A stretch of 58,012 nt of DNA from Collinsella sp. WCA1-178-WT-3 (M1) (lineage in GTDB: Bacteria > Actinomycetota > Coriobacteriia > Coriobacteriales > Coriobacteriaceae): assembly GCF_009696325.1 (NCBI RefSeq), contig NZ_VUME01000012.1, positions 1-58,012 of the forward strand, given 5' to 3'. Below, piece by piece: positions 52,720 through 58,012 of this stretch. Every line of letters starts with the position of its first letter. The stretch's first letter is position 1. The position numbers and the translations under genes are program-made. Under the pieces are notes generated by a model, which had not been told where the DNA came from, ran no database searches, and saw only the letters and a program-made list of their open reading frames with translations.

Positions 52720-52751
52720 TAACAAAGTAATAACAAATCGCTCGGATTGTA

Positions 52752-53480
52752 CTACTCGCAGAGCGAAAGGGCAGCCTCGTCGGCAACGACGACGCAGTTG
52801 GTGTGCAGCTGCAGGATCGAAGCCGGGCACTCGGGCGTAACCGGGCCATAGCACATATCGTGCACAGCCTGAGCCTTGGCCTCGCCGTTGGCGACGACCA
52901 GGATCATGCGGGCATACATGATGGTCTGGGTACCCATGGTGTAAGCCTGGCGGGGAACGTCGTCGATGCTATCGAACAGGCGGCTGTTGGCCTGAATGGT
53001 GCTCTCGGTGAGGTCGACGCAGTGCGTACCCTTGGAGAAGTGGTCATCGGGCTCGTTGAAGCCAATATGACCGTTATTACCAATGCCGAGCAGCTGCAGA
53101 TCCGGGTAACCGGCGGCAGCGACGATTCTGTCGTACTCGGAGCAGGCAGCGGCGGCATCGGGGTTGGAGCCATCGGGCACGTGCGTGTTATTCAGATCGA
53201 CGTTGATGTGATCGAAGAAGTTCTCGCGCATGAAGTAGTGATAGCTCTGGGGATCATCGTGCGAAAGGCCGCGATACTCGTCCAGGTTATAGGTGCTGAC
53301 CTCGGAGAAGTCAATATCGCCCTTCTTGTACCAATCGGCGAGCTGCTTGTAGGCGCCAATCGGAGTGGAGCCGGTGGCAAGACCGAGCACGCAATCGGGC
53401 TTAAGGATAACCTGCGCCGAGATGATATTGGCGGCCTTGCGGCTCATATCCTCGTAGTCTTTAGCTTTAATGATCTTCAT
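52752..53480 (-). CDS. nagB: Glucosamine-6-phosphate deaminase
   Basis: 242 residues; converts glucosamine-6-phosphate to fructose-6-phosphate and ammonia. Signatures: LGLATGSTPIGAYKQLADWY, YNLDEYRGLSHDD with the catalytic Asp, and LLGIGNNGHIGFNEPDDHFS with Asn/His. Length is that of the short, non-allosteric Gram-positive type. Start at MKIIKAKDYE behind GAAAGGATGCGTA. Followed upstream on the same strand by PTS EIIA and glmM, which together balance amino-sugar use and cell-wall synthesis. Confidence 0.96.
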   Translation of the reverse strand: MKIIKAKDYEDMSRKAANIISAQVILKPDCVLGLATGSTPIGAYKQLADWYKKGDIDFSEVSTYNLDEYRGLSHDDPQSYHYFMRENFFDHINVDLNNTHVPDGSNPDAAAACSEYDRIVAAAGYPDLQLLGIGNNGHIGFNEPDDHFSKGTHCVDLTESTIQANSRLFDSIDDVPRQAYTMGTQTIMYARMILVVANGEAKAQAVHDMCYGPVTPECPASILQLHTNCVVVADEAALSLCE

Positions 53481-53683
53481 TACGCATCCTTTCTCGTAGA
53501 AGAGAGGCAAGGCTCCCCTTACAAGCACTTGCCCGCGGCCTGCGTCGGCCGCAACCAACGTGTGCGGCCACCAGGGCGAGGTCGCGTAATGTATGTATCT
53601 CGTGTCTAGCCGCGTCGAGGCCCCTGCCCGTCCACGGTGACCCGAAGCCTTTTAGCCTCGGACATTTTTCATCTTGCCACGAA

Positions 53684-53707
53684 GGGCGCCCTCTTTCAAG
53701 GGCGCCC
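53684..53707 (-). terminator. Hairpin downstream of the PTS EIIA gene
   Basis: Two copies of GGGCGCCC around an 8-base spacer; each is itself a palindrome, so they pair perfectly. 46 bp beyond the EIIA stop. Only a short TTC follows. Confidence 0.55.
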
Positions 53708-53752
53708 TCCGTAAACGTGTTTGAATTGTAGGCCAAAGGGCAAGCGAACGAG

Positions 53753-54250
53753 TTAGCGCTCGCGAGCGACGATGAGCTGATCCATCTCCTCGACATGCTC
53801 GCCGACGGAGCCCTTGATGCTCGAGAACTCAACAGAGTTGCACACCAAAATGGGAACCGTCACATCGTAGCCCTCGGCCTCGATTGCCTCGCGTTCAAAC
53901 TCGATAAGCACATCGCCCTTATGGACGATATCGCCCACCTGTGCATGAACGGTAAAGTGTTTGCCCTCGAGCTGAACGGTATCGAGTCCAACGTGGATTA
54001 AAACATCCAAGCCATCGACCGTGTTGAGCGCAACGGCGTGTCCCGTTGGAAAAATCGCCTCGATCTTGGCATCCGCAGGTGCAATCACGCGCGTGCCCGT
54101 AGGCCGAATGGCAACGCCTTGGCCCAAAAGGCCAGTGGCAAACGTCTGGTCTTTAACCTCGGAAAGCGGAATGACATCGCCCGAGATGGGAGCATCCAGC
54201 GTAAGGACCCGACCACGCATACCAAAAGACCTTAGGACTTTAGTGAACAT
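53753..54250 (-). CDS. PTS sugar EIIA component (glucose/Crr type)
   Basis: 165 residues, soluble single domain. Signatures: VLTLDAPISGDVIPLSEVKD at the start, GQGVAIRPTGTRVIAPADAK, first active-site His in IFPTGHAVALNT, phosphorylated His in LDVLIHVGLDTVQLEGKHF. Passes phosphate from HPr to an EIIBC, possibly one for glucose or N-acetylglucosamine encoded elsewhere. Start at 54250 behind CAAGGGGGAGC. Between nagB and glmM, so an amino-sugar role is reasonable. Confidence 0.9.
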   Translation of the reverse strand: MFTKVLRSFGMRGRVLTLDAPISGDVIPLSEVKDQTFATGLLGQGVAIRPTGTRVIAPADAKIEAIFPTGHAVALNTVDGLDVLIHVGLDTVQLEGKHFTVHAQVGDIVHKGDVLIEFEREAIEAEGYDVTVPILVCNSVEFSSIKGSVGEHVEEMDQLIVARER

Positions 54251-54320
54251 GCTCCCCCTTGGACATACCAATAATCAAAACCAGCTTCCTAGTTTACCAC
54301 TTGGCATTGGTTTTTGACCA

Positions 54321-55658
54321 TTAGGGAAGTTCGCGCTTGACAACCTCGACGATGTCGTCAACGACGCGCTGAGTCAGCTCGTGCGTCTCGGCCTCGGCCA
54401 TCACGCGAACCAGCGGCTCGGTACCGCTCGGGCGCACCAGAATGCGGCCGCGACCGTTAAGCTCCTTCTCGGCGGCAGCGACAGCATCCCAAATGGGCTG
54501 GCAATCGTCCAGACCGGCCTTGTTGTCGGAATGCACGTTGACGAGCACCTGCGGGTACTTCTTCATGATGCCGGCAAGGTCGGTGAGGGTGCGGCCAGTG
54601 CGCTTGAGCACGGCCAGCAGCTGCAGCGCCGTCACCAGGCCATCGCCGGTGGTGTTGTGCTCCAGGAAGATGATGTGGCCGGACTGCTCTCCGCCGATAA
54701 CGGCGCCGTCCGCGAGCATGCGCTCCAGCACGTAGCGGTCGCCCACGGCGGTCTGCACCATCTCAAAGCCCTGTTCCTTCATAGCGATGGAAAAGCCCAA
54801 GTTGCACATAACGGTCGAGACGATCTCGGAGTTGGCGAGCTTGCCGCGAGCGGCGAGGTCAGAGCCGCAGATGGCCAGGATGTAATCACCATCGATCTCG
54901 TTGCCCTCGCTGTCCACGAACAGCACGCGATCGGCGTCACCGTCGTGGGCCAGGCCGATGTCGGCGTGGGTGCGCAGCACGAGCTCGCGCAGGGGCTCAA
55001 GATGAGTGGAGCCGCACTCGACATTGATGTCGGTGCCACAGTAGTCGGTATTGATGGCGTGGACCGTGGCGCCCAGACGCTGAAGCGCGGCAGGCGTGGT
55101 CTGGCAGGAAGCACCGTGACCGCAGTCAACGGCAACGACCAGGCCGTCGAGCCTAAGGCCGTCGAGGGTGCTGATAGCGTGGTCGACGTATGCCTTGCGA
55201 GCGTCCTTCATCTTGATGATGTGGCCCACACCGGCGCCGGTCGGCAGCGTGTCGGCAGCCATGGCCTCCTCGGACATGACCCAGGCGCTGATCTCTTCTT
55301 CAACGGCATCGGGAAGCTTCATGCCCTTGCGGCTAAAGAACTTGATGCCGTTAAACTCCGGCGGATTGTGTGAAGCGGAGATGACGATGCCGCCGTCGAG
55401 GTCGTTTTGGACGGTGAGCAGCGCCACGGCCGGCGTAGGGATAACGCCGCAGCAGTGCGGGCGACCGCCCTCGGCCATAATGCCAGCGGTCAGAGCGCTC
55501 TCGAGCATGGTGCCCGAAAGACGCGTGTCGCGGCCAACGCAAATGTCCGGACCAAGGAACTTGGTCGCCGCACGGCCAAGGCGAAACGCGAGGTCGCACG
55601 AGAGGTCGGCGTTGGCGACGCCACGGACGCCGTCGGTGCCAAAGATGTTCTGGGGCAT
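54321..55658 (-). CDS. glmM: Phosphoglucosamine mutase
   Basis: 445 residues; interconverts glucosamine-6-phosphate and glucosamine-1-phosphate for peptidoglycan precursors. FGTDGVRGVANADL at the N-terminus, the phosphoserine loop GGIVISASHNPPEFNGIKFF, metal loop LAHDGDADRVLFVDSEGNEI, the sugar-binding GGEQSGHIIFLEH and the C-terminal phosphate loop GRILVRPSGTEPLVRVM. Normal length. Start at MPQNIFGTDG, behind GGAGCGATCC. Confidence 0.97.
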   Translation of the reverse strand: MPQNIFGTDGVRGVANADLSCDLAFRLGRAATKFLGPDICVGRDTRLSGTMLESALTAGIMAEGGRPHCCGVIPTPAVALLTVQNDLDGGIVISASHNPPEFNGIKFFSRKGMKLPDAVEEEISAWVMSEEAMAADTLPTGAGVGHIIKMKDARKAYVDHAISTLDGLRLDGLVVAVDCGHGASCQTTPAALQRLGATVHAINTDYCGTDINVECGSTHLEPLRELVLRTHADIGLAHDGDADRVLFVDSEGNEIDGDYILAICGSDLAARGKLANSEIVSTVMCNLGFSIAMKEQGFEMVQTAVGDRYVLERMLADGAVIGGEQSGHIIFLEHNTTGDGLVTALQLLAVLKRTGRTLTDLAGIMKKYPQVLVNVHSDNKAGLDDCQPIWDAVAAAEKELNGRGRILVRPSGTEPLVRVMAEAETHELTQRVVDDIVEVVKRELP

Positions 55659-55715
55659 AGGATCGCTCCTTCCCAAGTGGGCAAAACGCACTCGCCCACC
55701 CTAGTCGAAAAAGAA

Positions 55716-55751
55716 AAGCGGGACCCGCCGAGCAATCGGCAGGCCCCGCTT
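55716..55751 (-). terminator. Intrinsic terminator of rplM-rpsI
   Basis: AAGCGGGGCCTGCCGA and its near-complement form a 16-pair stem with a four-base loop; on the minus strand TTTCTTTTT follows. Confidence 0.88.
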
Positions 55752-55780
55752 GTACATTGTATCTCGTAAGGAGAAAAACC

Positions 55781-56176
<396 letters not shown>

Positions 56177-56178
56177 CT

Positions 56179-56622
56179 TTAAGCCTCCAGCTCAATCTTC
56201 GTGGGGTTCTGGGCAGCATGCGGATGCTCGGCACCAGCGTAGACCTTAAGCTTGGTCATCTGGGCACGGCCGAGGGTGGTCTTGGGCAGCATGCCGCGAA
56301 CGGCGCGCTCGATGACCTTCTCCGGGTGCTTCTCCATAGCCTGGTGGAAGCTCTCAGCCTTGAGGCCGCCGTTGTAGCCGCTGTGGCGATAATAGGTCTT
56401 CGTGTCGGCCTTGTTACCGGTAAGCTGGACCTTATCGGCGTTGATGACGACAACGAAGTCGCCGCAGTCGCTGTTGGGCGTGAACTGGGGCTTGTTCTTA
56501 CCGCGCAGGATCATTGCGATCTGGGTGGCAAGACGGCCCAGGACAGCACCATCGGCGTCGACGAGAACCCAGTTGCGCTGGACCTCGCCCTGCTTGGCGT
56601 AGTGAGTCGATTTCGAAATCAC
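56179..56622 (-). CDS. rplM: 50S ribosomal protein L13
   Basis: 147 residues starting at GTG 56622 behind [32 protein letters not shown], then [40 protein letters not shown] and [20 protein letters not shown] are family signatures. First gene of the rplM-rpsI operon. Confidence 0.98.
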   Translation of the reverse strand: MISKSTHYAKQGEVQRNWVLVDADGAVLGRLATQIAMILRGKNKPQFTPNSDCGDFVVVINADKVQLTGNKADTKTYYRHSGYNGGLKAESFHQAMEKHPEKVIERAVRGMLPKTTLGRAQMTKLKVYAGAEHPHAAQNPTKIELEA

Positions 56623-56779
56623 TTAGACTCCTCCATGTACAGTACGTGTTGTTACAGAGATTCACGGGGCTCTGCAAGTAACCCGTCCATATTACCCCGC
56701 CCGTCGCCCGAGTCAACAGGTATTTTGGCTCTGACCAGACTTTCTGCACATGTCGTCCATCGGTAATGATGTCGCGACG

Positions 56780-57658
56780 CTAGCGCTCGACAAATGCCTC
56801 GATATCACTCAGCAGACGCTTTGCCTCCTGACGACCCTGAATATACAGGTCGAGAAGCTTTGCCGGATCGTGCTCGACGTGACCGACCTCGACAGGCTTT
56901 TGCGGGGCAACGACCAGCGCGCGGCCCTCGCGCTCATACTTCCACAGATGCATGCGCTGGATGTTATAGCGGTCGTGGCGCGTCTCAATAGCCTCGAGCA
57001 GATAGGGGTAGTCGGCATAGCGGGCGCGTGCGGCAGGCATAAACTCGTAGGGCTTTTTCTCGTACGAGCGGTCCTGCGTGACAATGACAACCGCGCGATC
57101 GAAGCCGGCCTCCTCCAGCACGTGCTCGATGGGGACCGAATCGGCTACGCCGCCGTCGACGTATTTGTGCCCGTCGATCTCGACCGGCGGCGTCACCAGC
57201 GGCAGCGACGTCGAGGCGCGCACGGCATCGAGGTCGAGCACGGCGCTTTTGACCGGCAGGTATGCAGCGGTTCCAAAGAGCATGTCCGTCGCGACGGCGT
57301 ACATCTCGATGGGGCTCGCGTCGAATGCCTCGTTATCAAAGGGATCCAAGCGGTCCTGGACATCGTTGAAGATGAAGTCGTAACCCACGATGGAGCCCGT
57401 GGACGCAAACGATGCGGCACCCATGAAGCGGTTGTCGTTGCAGAAAGTCAGGTTGATGCGGTTGGCACGGCCGATCTGGTGCGACTTGTAGTTCACGCCG
57501 TTGAGGGCGCCGGCCGATACGCCATATACTGCCGGAATCTCGACGCCGGCTTCCATGAGGACGTCGAGCACACCCGCGGTAAACTGCCCGCGAAAACTGC
57601 CGCCCTCCAAGACGAGCGCGACCTTGCCGGCGTTCTTTGCCTTATCTTCTGCCGTCAT
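56780..57658 (-). CDS. Patatin-like phospholipase family protein
   Basis: 292 residues, start behind AGTAGGAGGTCAAC. Oxyanion loop ALVLEGGSFRGQFTAGVLDV, nucleophile Ser in VYGVSAGALNGVNY (GxSxG), catalytic Asp in KYVDGGVADSVPIEH (DGG). No signal peptide, so cytosolic or membrane-associated lipid acyl hydrolase. Bacterial homologues of this YjjU-like type are widespread but uncharacterised. Alone on its transcript. Confidence 0.9.
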   Translation of the reverse strand: MTAEDKAKNAGKVALVLEGGSFRGQFTAGVLDVLMEAGVEIPAVYGVSAGALNGVNYKSHQIGRANRINLTFCNDNRFMGAASFASTGSIVGYDFIFNDVQDRLDPFDNEAFDASPIEMYAVATDMLFGTAAYLPVKSAVLDLDAVRASTSLPLVTPPVEIDGHKYVDGGVADSVPIEHVLEEAGFDRAVVIVTQDRSYEKKPYEFMPAARARYADYPYLLEAIETRHDRYNIQRMHLWKYEREGRALVVAPQKPVEVGHVEHDPAKLLDLYIQGRQEAKRLLSDIEAFVER

Positions 57659-58012
57659 GTTGACCTCCTACTGTTTCGTTTTGGCCTTCTTCTACCCAGT
57701 TTTGAGATGGCGAGCGCATGGGTTTTGGAGTTGAGTAGGACGGGGCGACTGGCGGAAAGCACGTCCCGTTCTGGGGGGCGATTCCGGGATGGACTTTCCG
57801 CCAACAACCCATCCGGAAAATGCATCCCATTCTGAGCGTAGATTCTGGGATGCAACTTCCGCTTGAGGCGTCAACGTGAGCAGTCAATTTGGGACGTGTC
57901 TCTATAGTTTTGTCAACCGCGTGCTTCGCGCCATTTCGGCATGACGCATCCGGGCGCCTGGCGCCCCCGCTCGGTTTCCTCTTCGGTTGATCCCGCCGCC
58001 CGCTAGGCCGCG
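57659..58012. other. Intergenic DNA to the window edge
   Basis: 354 bp, no gene. It carries the diverged repeat pair at 57755-57868 and a GGGCGCC-TGG-CGCCC-type hairpin near 57952-57965. Confidence 0.45.
57755..57868. repeat. Two diverged tandem repeats able to form hairpins
   Basis: Units at about 57755-57805 and 57817-57868 share the order RTCCCRTTCTG - GATTCYGGGATG - ACTTTCCGC. In each, the CATCCC/GGGATG arms can pair. Purpose unknown. Confidence 0.5.

Overview
The window reads as a chromosomal segment of a high-GC Gram-positive gut bacterium, most likely Collinsella or a close relative in Coriobacteriia (Actinomycetota). The grounds are the gene style: a LuxR regulator with an N-terminal membrane domain, LPxTG-type surface proteins, a one-piece MurT-GatD protein, a type III glutamine synthetase, and S9/L13 next to an amino-sugar cluster. 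This is inference from families; no database search was possible.

Left part (1 to about 10,700) is an accessory island. It holds an IS21-like end inside an IS3 element, which has in turn cut the third gene of a NERD-nuclease operon divergent from an HTH regulator. Then come an excisionase-like protein, an IS3 remnant, an HNH endonuclease/methyltransferase pair, a decayed xis-integrase fusion, a DUF6508-type protein and an XRE repressor. The last two and the xis relic share GTAC-box promoter DNA. A hairpin-rich stretch (8.8-10.0 kb) is largely unexplained. The island ends with yjdF behind a probable azaaromatic (yjdF-motif) riboswitch.

11-16.6 kb carries agmatine catabolism on the minus strand: putrescine carbamoyltransferase, agmatine/putrescine antiporter and agmatine deiminase, with a membrane-bound LuxR regulator upstream and no carbamate kinase. 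A Tat-exported amidohydrolase is divergent from the regulator. At 18.9-19.5 kb lie a broken XRE gene and an IS1249-like scrap. An SDR dehydrogenase and two divergent wall-anchored surface proteins (MBG and InlB-type repeats) follow.

24-57.7 kb is mostly core genome: guaA, ansA, an XRE/orphan divergent pair around a 26-bp palindrome, ychF, a multi-cluster ferredoxin-like protein, two Fe-dependent alcohol dehydrogenases, two co-translated repeat-rich proteins beside fused murT-gatD, tRNA-Glu with a tandem array of its 3' end, glnN, a metF / MetH-reactivation / metH operon, a DUF711 protein, a methyltransferase, yhbY, a 999-residue ATPase/BTAD regulator, nagB - PTS EIIA - glmM, rplM-rpsI and a patatin-like lipase. 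Several intergenic regions contain long perfect inverted repeats unlike ordinary terminators.
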